Shown: positions 1 to 4,996, counted from the first letter of the stretch. The stretch: DNA of 6,110 nt from Candidatus Brocadiaceae bacterium (GCA_919901895.1 CAKKQI010000437.1:1-6110), one strand, 5' to 3'. The notes: generated by a model not told the origin, from the letters alone. Program-made: numbers and translations.

Positions 1-12
1 AACTAAAACATT

Positions 13-1599
13 ATGGCTACACAAGAACAACAACAGCAGTTACTGCAACAAAACTATGAAACAGTTATCGGATTAGAGGTTCACGTCCAATTAAAAACAA
101 AATCCAAGATGTTCTGCGGCTGTCCGACGCGTTTCGGCGCCCGGCCGAATACCCAGGTTTGTCCGGTCTGCCTGGGCCTGCCCGGCGTCTTGCCGGTCAT
201 AAATAAGCAGGCCTTTGATTATGCCCTCAAAGCCGCCCTGGCCTTGAATTGCCGGATTTCCGATTTCACCAAATTTGACCGCAAAAATTATTTCTATCCC
301 GACCTCCCCAAAAATTACCAGATTTCACAATACGATATCCCCCTGGCTAAAGATGGTTATTTAGATATTCAGATTAACGCTCAACCGAAACGAATCAACC
401 TTACCCGCGTTCATCTGGAAGAAGACGCCGGGAAATTAGTGCATCCTGAGGCGTCCGAGACGTCATGCGTCATGGGTCAGGCGTCAGAAACGCACGACGC
501 ACAACGCACGATGCACAACGTTTACTCCCTCGTCGACTTCAACCGCACCGGCGTACCGCTTCTGGAAATTGTCAGCGAACCTGAAATAAACTCGCCGGAA
601 GAAGCCCACGTCTATTTAACCGCCCTGAAAGAAATTATGCAATACTTAGGTATTTCTGATTGCGATATGGAAAAAGGGTCGTTACGCTGTGATGCCAATT
701 TATCAATCCGGCCCCGCCCCGGCGTGGGCGCTAAAGAGTTGGGCGTCAAGGTCGAAATAAAAAATATTAATTCCTTCAAATTCGTCCGGCTGGCGCTGGA
801 ATATGAAGCCCGCCGCCAGGCAGAGATTTTAAAACAGAGCGGTCGGATTATCCAGGAAACCCGTGGCTGGGATGAACACGCCGAAGAAACCCGCCCGATG
901 CGTTCTAAAGAAGAAGCGCATGATTACCGTTATTTCCCTGAACCGGACCTGGAACCGATCCGGATTGACGCCGCCTGGTTAAACGAAATTAAAAAAAAAT
1001 TACCGGAATTACCGCAGGTCCGGCGGGAGCGTTTTACCAAAGAATATCAATTACCGGAATATGACGCGGGGGTGCTGACCCAGGAAAAGGCGCTGGCCGA
1101 TTATTTTGAAGAATGCCTCAAGGTTTATCCGCAACCGAAAAGTATCAGTAACTGGATAATGGGTGAAATCTTGCGTTATCTCAAAGAAGCCGGTATTACG
1201 ATCCAGGAATTTCCCGTTCCGCCGGCCCGGTTGGTTGAACTAATAGAATTATTTGATAAAAAAGAAATCTCTTCCAGCGCCGCCAAAGATGTTTTTAAAG
1301 AAATGATTAAATCCACGCCTTGTCCCGCTCCCGCTACGGTGGGACGGGACGGAACGGAACAAACCGCCAAAACCGCCGCTGATATTATCAACGAAAAAGG
1401 ATTACGACAGGTCAACGACGAATCTGTTTTAACCGGAATTATCAACCGGGTGATTGAAGACAATCCCAAGATGGCGGCTGATTACCGGGGCGGCAAGGAA
1501 TCCGCGCTGATGGCTCTGGTCGGACAGGTCATGCGGGCGAGCCAGGGCAAAGCCAATCCGCAGAAGGTAAAAGAAATACTGATAAGTTTCTTAAAATAA
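13..1599 (+). CDS. gatB: Aspartyl/glutamyl-tRNA(Asn/Gln) amidotransferase subunit B
   Basis: GatB is the kinase-like, tRNA-binding subunit of the cytoplasmic GatCAB complex. The complex phosphorylates mischarged Glu-tRNA(Gln) or Asp-tRNA(Asn) and amidates it with ammonia delivered from GatA. The 528-residue protein opens with a Gln-rich tail (residues 5-13), then the family signature YETVIGLEVHVQLKTKSKMF. Zinc-ligand-type cysteine pairs are at C35/C37 and C50/C53. RKNYFYPDLPKNYQISQYD (90-108), SLVDFNRTGVPLLEIVSEP (172-190) and GSLRCDANLS are diagnostic. The C-terminal YqeY-like tail ends with LVGQVMRASQGKANP. The start is fixed by an in-frame TAA at 4-6; no Shine-Dalgarno is visible in the 12 bases upstream. 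The protein is longer than usual because of two extra segments, residues about 147-170 and 436-451, both encoded by palindromic repeat DNA; the frame is intact. gatA and gatC are not in the window, though they may lie upstream. The call is near certain. Confidence 0.97.
   Translation: MATQEQQQQLLQQNYETVIGLEVHVQLKTKSKMFCGCPTRFGARPNTQVCPVCLGLPGVLPVINKQAFDYALKAALALNCRISDFTKFDRKNYFYPDLPKNYQISQYDIPLAKDGYLDIQINAQPKRINLTRVHLEEDAGKLVHPEASETSCVMGQASETHDAQRTMHNVYSLVDFNRTGVPLLEIVSEPEINSPEEAHVYLTALKEIMQYLGISDCDMEKGSLRCDANLSIRPRPGVGAKELGVKVEIKNINSFKFVRLALEYEARRQAEILKQSGRIIQETRGWDEHAEETRPMRSKEEAHDYRYFPEPDLEPIRIDAAWLNEIKKKLPELPQVRRERFTKEYQLPEYDAGVLTQEKALADYFEECLKVYPQPKSISNWIMGEILRYLKEAGITIQEFPVPPARLVELIELFDKKEISSSAAKDVFKEMIKSTPCPAPATVGRDGTEQTAKTAADIINEKGLRQVNDESVLTGIINRVIEDNPKMAADYRGGKESALMALVGQVMRASQGKANPQKVKEILISFLK
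451..522. repeat. In-frame heptanucleotide inverted tandem array inside gatB
   Basis: Positions 462-517 are eight consecutive 7-mers. Four are GTCA-type (462 GTCATGC, 469 GTCATGG, 476 GTCAGGC, 483 GTCAGAA). Four are ACGCACR-type (490 ACGCACG, 497 ACGCACA, 504 ACGCACG, 511 ATGCACA). Read in another register, the left half is built of RTGCGTC units and the right half of their reverse complement, so the block folds as a long imperfect hairpin centred near 487. It is translated as about 24 residues (147-170), between LEEDAGKLVHPE and YSLVDFNRTG, two blocks that are nearly adjacent in ordinary GatB. It looks like an inserted or expanded small repeat tolerated in a surface loop. Confidence 0.8.
1322..1350. 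repeat. In-frame GC-rich palindrome inside gatB
   Basis: GTCCCG (1322-1327) pairs with CGGGAC (1345-1350). After one bulged C, TCCC (1329-1332) pairs with GGGA (1341-1344), then G-T and C-G pairs close a TACG loop. The DNA is translated as residues about 437-446 (CPAPATVGRD), in the tail-domain region between FKEMIKS and INEKGLRQVND, where GatB homologues usually have a short linker. It is probably a second small palindromic insertion. A similar TCCCGCC/GGCGGGA hairpin lies at 4997-5012. Confidence 0.7.
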
Positions 1600-1680
1600 A
1601 CTATGCCGTTACGATTAAATTTTAACAGGCATGTGCAGCCGACGCCTTGCCATAACTTCTTATATTATTAGATGTTTCAA

Positions 1681-1739
1681 CCAGAGGCTGATCCGTCTCC
1701 ACCTAAGGACGGATCCGCCGTTCCATTGGCGGACTCTGG
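1681..1739. repeat. Intergenic palindrome able to form a three-way junction
   Basis: An outer pair CCAGAG (1681-1686) / CTCTGG (1734-1739) encloses two hairpins: GATCCGTC (1690-1697) / GACGGATC (1708-1715), and TCCGCC (1714-1719) / GGCGGA (1728-1733), which share two bases. The heptamer TGGCGGA occurs at 1727-1733 and again at 1737-1743. The nested perfect arms suggest a dispersed palindromic repeat of the REP/cruciform type. There is no T-tract after it, so it is not a good intrinsic terminator for gatB. Bases 1600-1680 show nothing recognisable. Confidence 0.6.
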
Positions 1740-1831
1740 CGGAAAAAGGCAATGCCGAGTAAATGTTCATTCATCACCATTGAAAACACAATAGACCTAT
1801 CCCGCTGGTTATCGGGACAAGTAAAACCGTG

Positions 1832-1848
1832 CCTCGATTGTATCGGGG
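1832..1848. repeat. Small hairpin in the miniature element
   Basis: CCTCGAT (1832-1838) pairs with ATCGGGG (1842-1848) around a 3-base loop, with one G-T wobble. A related TCCCG / CGGGA hairpin lies just upstream (1800-1804 / 1813-1817). The ATCGGG motif recurs in the hairpin at 2136-2153, outside the element. Confidence 0.45.
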
Positions 1849-1885
1849 CGTGCCTACAAAATCAACTGTTTTTGTTGTAGGCACG
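1849..1885. repeat. Palindrome CGTGCCTACAA / TTGTAGGCACG
   Basis: This is a perfect 11-bp inverted repeat (1849-1859 and 1875-1885) with a 15-base loop. The half-site GTGCCTACAA recurs directly at 1938-1947 and 1988-1997, and a degenerate inverted copy, TTGTCGGCAC, is at 2026-2035. It runs directly into CGAATTTATTCG (1884-1895), itself a palindrome. Members of this short repeat family make up most of the miniature element's interior. Confidence 0.65.
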
Positions 1886-1921
1886 AATTTATTCGGGCTC
1901 ATATTCATGCGGTAAAAACTG

Positions 1922-1942
1922 GGCACGGTTCTAAACCGTGCC
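1922..1942. repeat. Palindrome GGCACGGTT / AACCGTGCC
   Basis: Perfect 9-bp arms (1922-1930, 1934-1942) surround a CTA loop, and the right arm continues into the GTGCCTACAA half-site. A GC-rich hairpin, GCGCC (1965-1969) / GGCGC (1973-1977), follows about 20 bases later. Confidence 0.6.
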
Positions 1943-2031
1943 TACAAACACGACAAAAACCGTGGCGCCGGCGGCGCTATTAAAACAGTGCCTACAATTT
2001 CACACGTTTACAATTCCACGCTTTCTTGTCG

Positions 2032-2049
2032 GCACGAATTTATTCGTGC
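2032..2049. repeat. Palindrome GCACGAAT-TT-ATTCGTGC
   Basis: Perfect 8-bp arms surround a 2-base centre. A partial copy with the same core, GGCACGAATTTATTCG, lies at 1880-1895. Together with the inverted GTGCCTACAA / TTGTCGGCAC pair at 1988-2035, it forms a compound inverted repeat. Confidence 0.6.
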
Positions 2050-2081
2050 ATCGCCCGCTAATAGTATTTTTGACGGTGTTC

Positions 2082-2110
2082 CCTGTCTGCCGTGCTACGG
2101 CACAGGCAGG
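2082..2110. repeat. Nested hairpin near the right end of the miniature element
   Basis: TGCCG (2088-2092) pairs with CGGCA (2098-2102), flanked by CCTGTC on the left and CAGGCAGG on the right, which can pair in alternative registers. The block lies a few bases inside the right terminal inverted repeat. Confidence 0.45.
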
Positions 2111-2135
2111 AGTGAACATTTACAATGCCGACCTG

Positions 2136-2153
2136 TCCCGATACACATCGGGG
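2136..2153. repeat. Hairpin CCCGAT / ATCGGG
   Basis: A perfect 6-bp stem (2137-2142, 2147-2152), extendable by a T-G pair, encloses an ACAC loop. It lies a few bases beyond the right target duplication of the miniature element. Nothing that could be a gene is visible between here and the transposase relic; ATCGGCAT occurs twice (2182-2189, 2197-2204). Confidence 0.4.
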
Positions 2154-2225
2154 TATATCTTATGTTATAAAATTATGTCACATCGGCATAGGCCGTATCG
2201 GCATTTTAATCAGGAGACACCAAAC

Positions 2226-2459
2226 TTAATGCGCCTTTACTTTTACTTTCGGACCGGGTTTTCTAAAACCAAGAAACCGTCCTAATAATTTTTCTATTTC
2301 CCTTATAAAACAGGGGCTCCCCAACGGTCGCCCCATATTTTCATGTCGTCGTAATTCTTCCAGTTCTTTATTTGTTATCCCGGTTAGGCTCACGATTGAT
2401 ACTGAGTCTCTTATCAATAATTCAGCCTGTCCCCCGAATTCAGCGGTTGTCCTGAACAT
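2226..2459 (-). pseudogene. C-terminal relic of a REP-associated tyrosine transposase (RAYT, IS200-like)
   Basis: The 77-codon frame ends in a stretch that I recognise as the C-terminus of RAYT / Y1 transposase proteins: ELEELRRHENMGRPLG followed by FIREIEKLLGRFL and RKPGPK. In intact proteins the corresponding text is close to LRRHTRTGRPLGSEAFIERLEKLLGR and a basic RKPGPK-type tail. Intact RAYTs are commonly about 150-250 residues; here the HUH (His-x-His) motif and the catalytic tyrosine region are absent. The frame can be followed upstream only to a TGA near 2496-2498. Convincing similarity starts about residue 29, that is, left of about 2376, next to the repeat at 2377-2390, so the break probably lies there. 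It is a decayed remnant with no expected activity, in a stretch rich in palindromes of the kind RAYTs process. Confidence 0.6.
2377..2390. repeat. Left copy of 14-bp repeat flanking the abiE module
   Basis: ATCCCGGTTAGGCT is identical to 4110-4123 in direct orientation. The core CCGGTTAGGCT also occurs inverted at 3286-3296, and a degenerate inverted copy, ACCTAACAGG, is at 2498-2507. This copy sits at the point where the RAYT similarity stops. Confidence 0.6.
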
Positions 2460-2472
2460 TAGGATTTTTTTC

Positions 2473-2501
2473 TTGACATTGTGACGTATTAATCATAACC
2501 T
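2473..2501 (+). promoter_or_regulatory. Possible sigma70-type promoter for abiEi-abiEii
   Basis: A perfect TTGACA is at 2473-2478. The -10 is poor: CATAAC (2494-2499, 15-bp spacer) or TAACCT (2496-2501, 17-bp spacer). The AT-rich run to 2546 and the lack of any other promoter candidate support it. The -10 region overlaps the degenerate repeat ACCTAACAGG (2498-2507). Confidence 0.35.
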
Positions 2502-2522
2502 AACAGGTATATAGTATTTCTG

Positions 2523-2546
2523 TAAATAAACACTATTGTTAATTTA
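2523..2546. promoter_or_regulatory. Imperfect inverted repeat upstream of abiEi, candidate operator
   Basis: TAAATAAACA (2523-2532) and TGTTAATTTA (2537-2546) match at 9 of 10 positions around a 4-base centre. They lie about 20-45 bases before the preferred start and downstream of the putative promoter. Characterised AbiEi antitoxins repress their own operon by binding inverted repeats upstream of abiEi, so this is a plausible site, but binding is inferred only from position and symmetry. Confidence 0.4.
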
Positions 2547-2565
2547 TGGAAATAGGATGTTTAAT

Positions 2566-3243
2566 ATGCAATACGATGTTTTCCGGTCCAGCGTAAAAGC
2601 CTTGCCCCTGATTAGCCGGGAATTCCTGCGCCTGATTACAGCCGGCCAGAAGGGTTTCGGCGTCCAGTTAAACCGCTGGCAGGATGCCGGCAAGGTAATT
2701 AAATTGCGCAAGGGTTTTTATATCCTCAACGAAAACGACCGCAAAATTAATCCGTCCCGTTTATTTATCGCCAAAGAATTATACAGCCCTTCTTATGTGA
2801 GTATGGAATATGCCCTATCTTATTATGGGCTTATCCCGGAGCGGGTCACCGATATCACCTGTATTACCTCTAAAAAAACCGCGGTATTCCGGAATGCACT
2901 CGGTAAATTCATCTACCAACATTTGGATCAGGCCTGTTTTACCGGTTTTCTGGAATCAGAAGACGAGGCCGGATTAAAATATTTCATCGCCACGCCGGAA
3001 AAGGCAACGGTTGATTTTCTTTATTTAAACCAGCGCCTTTTTCAGACAGGTAGTGAGCGTAGCCGAACTATTCGTTCCATTCACGGCAAGAAGGATAATT
3101 ATCAATCGGTATTAACCGAATCACTTCGTTTCCAGAATACCGGCGGATTAAACAGGCAAATGCTGTCAAAATATGCGGGGTTGTTCCATAGCCAAAAGTT
3201 AAAGAGAATTATTGATGCGCTGATTGGGGTTAAGAATGTCTGA
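2566..3243 (+). CDS. abiEi: AbiEi-family antitoxin / transcriptional autoregulator (type IV toxin-antitoxin)
   Basis: This is the antitoxin of an AbiE system: a DNA-binding repressor of its own operon that also counters AbiEii without a stable complex in the studied cases. From the chosen start it is 225 residues. The N-terminal winged-helix part (about 10-58) carries the family's LNRWQDAGKVIKLRKGFYIL. It is followed by the AbiEi core SYVSMEYALSYYGLIPERVTDIT (76-98) and ATPEKATVDFLYLN (142-155). A helical C-terminus (about 196-220) completes the usual layout. The start ATG at 2566 has AGGA (2554-2557) at 8-base spacing. ATG 2557 and TTG 2536 are in-frame alternatives, but TTG 2536 overlaps the candidate operator. 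The toxin gene follows after a 73-base gap instead of the usual close coupling. Residues 162-168 are encoded by a repeat-like sequence (3051-3070). Confidence 0.87.
   Translation: MQYDVFRSSVKALPLISREFLRLITAGQKGFGVQLNRWQDAGKVIKLRKGFYILNENDRKINPSRLFIAKELYSPSYVSMEYALSYYGLIPERVTDITCITSKKTAVFRNALGKFIYQHLDQACFTGFLESEDEAGLKYFIATPEKATVDFLYLNQRLFQTGSERSRTIRSIHGKKDNYQSVLTESLRFQNTGGLNRQMLSKYAGLFHSQKLKRIIDALIGVKNV
3051..3070. repeat. Short repeat-like sequence translated within abiEi
   Basis: The 20-mer starts TAGT and ends ACTA, with GAGCGTAGCCGA between. It resembles the dispersed TTCGGCTACGCTCAC-type repeats seen in many environmental bacterial genomes. It encodes GSERSRT in a variable spot after the conserved DFLYLN segment. 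The symmetry is only partial, so it is a tentative third in-frame repeat. Confidence 0.35.
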
Positions 3244-3249
3244 GAAAAC

Positions 3250-3280
3250 GAGATTGCTTCTGGCTCCATCGCAATGACAA
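3250..3280. repeat. REP-like remnant between abiEi and abiEii
   Basis: ATTGC (3253-3257) and GCAAT (3271-3275) bracket CTCC-rich loop sequence within GAGATTGCTTC...ATCGCAATGACA. This pattern matches the GAGATTGCTTCGTCGC/CTCGCAATGACA repeat common in intergenic regions of many environmental bacteria (recognised from memory). It accounts for most of the unusual spacer between the two genes. Confidence 0.5.
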
Positions 3281-3283
3281 CCC

Positions 3284-3296
3284 TTAGCCTAACCGG
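3284..3296. repeat. 13-bp inverted repeat upstream of abiEii
   Basis: TTAGCCTAACCGG is the exact reverse complement of 4113-4125, which covers the abiEii stop codon. The pair therefore encloses the whole toxin gene and its ribosome binding site. The core also occurs at 2380-2390 in the orientation of the right copy. Confidence 0.6.
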
Positions 3297-3304
3297 TTAA
3301 TTAT

Positions 3305-3319
3305 GAGGTAAGTTTTATG
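3305..3319 (+). promoter_or_regulatory. Ribosome binding site and start of abiEii
   Basis: GAGG (3305-3308) lies 8 bases before ATG 3317. A second ATG at 3321 is out of frame. This is the strongest Shine-Dalgarno in the window and supports independent translation of the toxin. Confidence 0.6.
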
Positions 3320-4120
3320 TATGAAGTATTAAAGCAACTCCTGGATAAAGAACCGGATTACGAGAACAAGCTCAATCGAACCAGGGAATTCCTGCAGGTG
3401 CTGATGCTCAAGATTATGTTTGACCGGGGCGCCTTTGATAATATCGCTTTTGTGGGCGGCACGGCCTTAAGGATTATTTATGGGTTGAGAAGGTTCAGCG
3501 AGGATATGGATTTCAGTTTGGTGCGCAAACCGGGTTATTCCTTCGGTCAATTAGTAAAAGAACTGTCTTATGAGTTAAAGAATTACGGGTTCAGGATTGA
3601 AAGTAATACGGACAAAAAAGGCGTAGTCCATAGTAGTCTGGTCAAATTCCCGGGCCTGCCGGAACAGATGGGGTTAAGCCGGTTGCCCGGACAAAAACTA
3701 TCCATTAAAATAGAGATTGACACCAATCCGCCCAAAGGGTGGAAAATCGCCTTAACACCGGTAACGTCATCATTTGTTTTTGCCGTCAAGCACTTTGATC
3801 TGCCGTCTTTGTATGCCACCAAACTACACGCATGCTTTTTCAGGCGATACACCAAAGGCCGTGATTTTTATGACCTGGTCTGGTATCTGGGCAAAAAGAT
3901 TACGCCGAATTTTGTTCTGTTGAACAATGCTATCAGACAAACGGAAAAGAAAGATTTAGGGCTAAATGCAGGGAATTTAAAGGCATTTATTCTGGGAAAG
4001 GCGGAAGGCATCAACTTCGTCCAGATTAAAAAAGATGTGGAGCGGTTTCTGGAAAATAAGTCCGAATTGAAACTACTTGATAAAGGCGTTATTAAGCAGA
4101 TGCTGGCCAATCCCGGTTAG
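3317..4120 (+). CDS. abiEii: AbiEii-family nucleotidyltransferase toxin (type IV toxin-antitoxin)
   Basis: This is the toxin of the AbiE pair, a member of the DNA polymerase beta-like nucleotidyltransferase superfamily; relatives such as MenT transfer nucleotides to tRNA and stop translation. The 267 residues have the full set of expected features. FVGGTALRIIYGLRRFSEDMDF (45-66) holds the GG(T) loop and the metal-binding acidic pair D63/D65. KIEID (131-135) supplies the likely third acidic residue. SLYATKLHACFFRR (164-177) and KGRDFYDLVWYLG (180-192) are the conserved nucleotide-binding and C-terminal motifs. No truncation or lost catalytic residue is visible, so the toxin should be active. 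It follows abiEi on the same strand and converges on the fumarase gene, with 14 bases between stop codons. Its stop codon lies inside the repeat at 4110-4125. Target and role (phage defence or plasmid/island stabilisation) are not visible from the sequence. Confidence 0.9.
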   Translation: MYEVLKQLLDKEPDYENKLNRTREFLQVLMLKIMFDRGAFDNIAFVGGTALRIIYGLRRFSEDMDFSLVRKPGYSFGQLVKELSYELKNYGFRIESNTDKKGVVHSSLVKFPGLPEQMGLSRLPGQKLSIKIEIDTNPPKGWKIALTPVTSSFVFAVKHFDLPSLYATKLHACFFRRYTKGRDFYDLVWYLGKKITPNFVLLNNAIRQTEKKDLGLNAGNLKAFILGKAEGINFVQIKKDVERFLENKSELKLLDKGVIKQMLANPG

Positions 4121-4125
4121 GCTAA
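4110..4125. repeat. Right copy of the abiE-flanking repeat
   Basis: Bases 4110-4123 (ATCCCGGTTAGGCT) duplicate 2377-2390 directly. Bases 4113-4125 are the exact inverse of 3284-3296. The last codons and the TAG stop of abiEii are part of it. No terminator is visible between the convergent stops at 4120 and 4135. Confidence 0.6.
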
Positions 4126-4134
4126 TGGCGGTGT

Positions 4135-4986
4135 TTACCATTCCACTTTCTTATACCTGACCGCGTGGCAGTTGAGATTAACCGCTACCGGCAAGGCCGT
4201 GATATGGCAGGGACCCGGATTAATATGAACCGCTAAAGCCGTCATCCGTCCGCCTAACCCCTGCGGACCAATTCCGAGGTTGTTTATCTCCACCAGAAGT
4301 TCTTCTTCCAGTTTTTGATAATATGAGTCAGAATGTTTTGTGCCGAGCGGTCGCAGATGCGCTTTTTTGGCTAAAAGAGCCGCCCCTTCAAAAGTGCCGC
4401 CAACGCCTACCCCGACTACAATCGGCGGACAAGGGTTTGCCCCAGCTTGACGGACGGTCTCAATCACAAATTTTTTAACACCCGCCACCCCTTCGGCCGG
4501 CGTCAGAATCTTCAAAGCACTCATATTTTCACAGCCCCCGCCTTTGGGCAAAATTTCTATCTTGAGTTTGTCCCCCGGCCCAATCTCACAATGAATCGCA
4601 GCCGGGGTATTATCACCCGTATTTTTCCGGCTCAAAGGGTCGGCCACAATTGATTTTCTCAAATATCCGTCCCGGTAACCCTGCCGCACTCCTTCATTAA
4701 TTGCTTCATAAAGATTACCGCCGCTAATCCGGATATCCTGTCCGAGTTCTACAAAAATAACCGCAGTGCCGGTATCCTGGCAAACGGGCATCATTTTTTC
4801 CCGGGCTAATTCGTCATTGGTTAAAATCTGCTGAATAATTTCCTGTCCGGTCGGCGATTCTTCCCGCCCCAGGCATTTTTGCAGTTCGTTGATGACTTCA
4901 GCGCCGATAACGCAATTGGCTTCAATGCACATCCGTTTGACGGCGGAAATTATTTGCCCGACCTGAATTTCTTTCATAATAATCAT
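4135..4986 (-). CDS. fumA: Class I fumarate hydratase, alpha (N-terminal) subunit
   Basis: This is the alpha subunit of the two-subunit, [4Fe-4S]-dependent fumarase/L(+)-tartrate dehydratase family, which interconverts fumarate and malate in the TCA cycle. The 283-residue protein has the family's [19 protein letters not shown] (65-83), [17 protein letters not shown] (116-132), [11 protein letters not shown] (146-156), [17 protein letters not shown] (184-200) and [19 protein letters not shown] (259-277). C69 and C186 are likely cluster ligands, with C260 or C273 as the third. The length is normal for an alpha subunit. Start ATG 4986 has a weak GGA 6 bases upstream; ATG 4977 is an alternative. 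It lies 26 bases after korC in the same operon. The beta subunit gene, commonly next, is absent here, so it must lie elsewhere. A tartrate dehydratase alpha subunit is the main alternative, made less likely by the kor context. Confidence 0.93.
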   Translation of the reverse strand: MIIMKEIQVGQIISAVKRMCIEANCVIGAEVINELQKCLGREESPTGQEIIQQILTNDELAREKMMPVCQDTGTAVIFVELGQDIRISGGNLYEAINEGVRQGYRDGYLRKSIVADPLSRKNTGDNTPAAIHCEIGPGDKLKIEILPKGGGCENMSALKILTPAEGVAGVKKFVIETVRQAGANPCPPIVVGVGVGGTFEGAALLAKKAHLRPLGTKHSDSYYQKLEEELLVEINNLGIGPQGLGGRMTALAVHINPGPCHITALPVAVNLNCHAVRYKKVEW

Positions 4987-4996
4987 TCTTTATCCG

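Larger units (their letters stand above)
1759..2123. mobile_element. 365-bp non-autonomous transposable element (MITE), IS66-like ends
   Basis: The left end GTAAATGTTCA (1759-1769) and right end TGAACATTTAC (2113-2123) are perfect 11-bp terminal inverted repeats; the match extends to 14 of 16 bases going inward. Directly abutting on both outer sides is the 8-bp direct repeat AATGCCGA (1751-1758 and 2124-2131), the expected target-site duplication. Ends beginning GTAA with an 8-bp duplication are the hallmark of the IS66 family, so mobilisation by an IS66-type transposase encoded elsewhere is inferred. No transposase is encoded inside. The interior is almost entirely palindromes and GTGCCTACAA repeats (listed separately). 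The identical flanks suggest a relatively recent insertion. Confidence 0.8.

Noticed and set aside
462..517. CRISPR-like array in gatB
   Set aside because: Units are contiguous 7-mers without spacers and are translated in frame.
1176..1469. 97-aa minus-strand frame inside gatB
   Set aside because: Shadow of a well-supported gene; no family resemblance.
1600..1740. Intrinsic terminator for gatB
   Set aside because: The only strong stems (1681-1739) are about 80 bases downstream and lack a following T-tract.
1759..2123. Structured non-coding RNA gene instead of a mobile element
   Set aside because: The abutting 8-bp duplication and perfect terminal inverted repeats are explained by transposition; the internal stems are copies of dispersed repeats.
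1938..2285. Open frames of 115 aa (1938-2285) and 60 aa (1988-2170)
   Set aside because: They run through palindromic repeats and the right end of the miniature element. The translation has no recognisable domain, no ribosome binding site, and one overlaps the transposase relic on the other strand.
3583..4110. Two minus-strand frames inside abiEii
   Set aside because: Antisense shadows of a complete nucleotidyltransferase gene.
4121..4134. Bidirectional terminator between abiEii and fumA
   Set aside because: The 14-base gap has no hairpin with a T-run.
4447..4653. 68-aa plus-strand frame inside fumA
   Set aside because: Antisense shadow; the fumarase motifs lie on the other strand.
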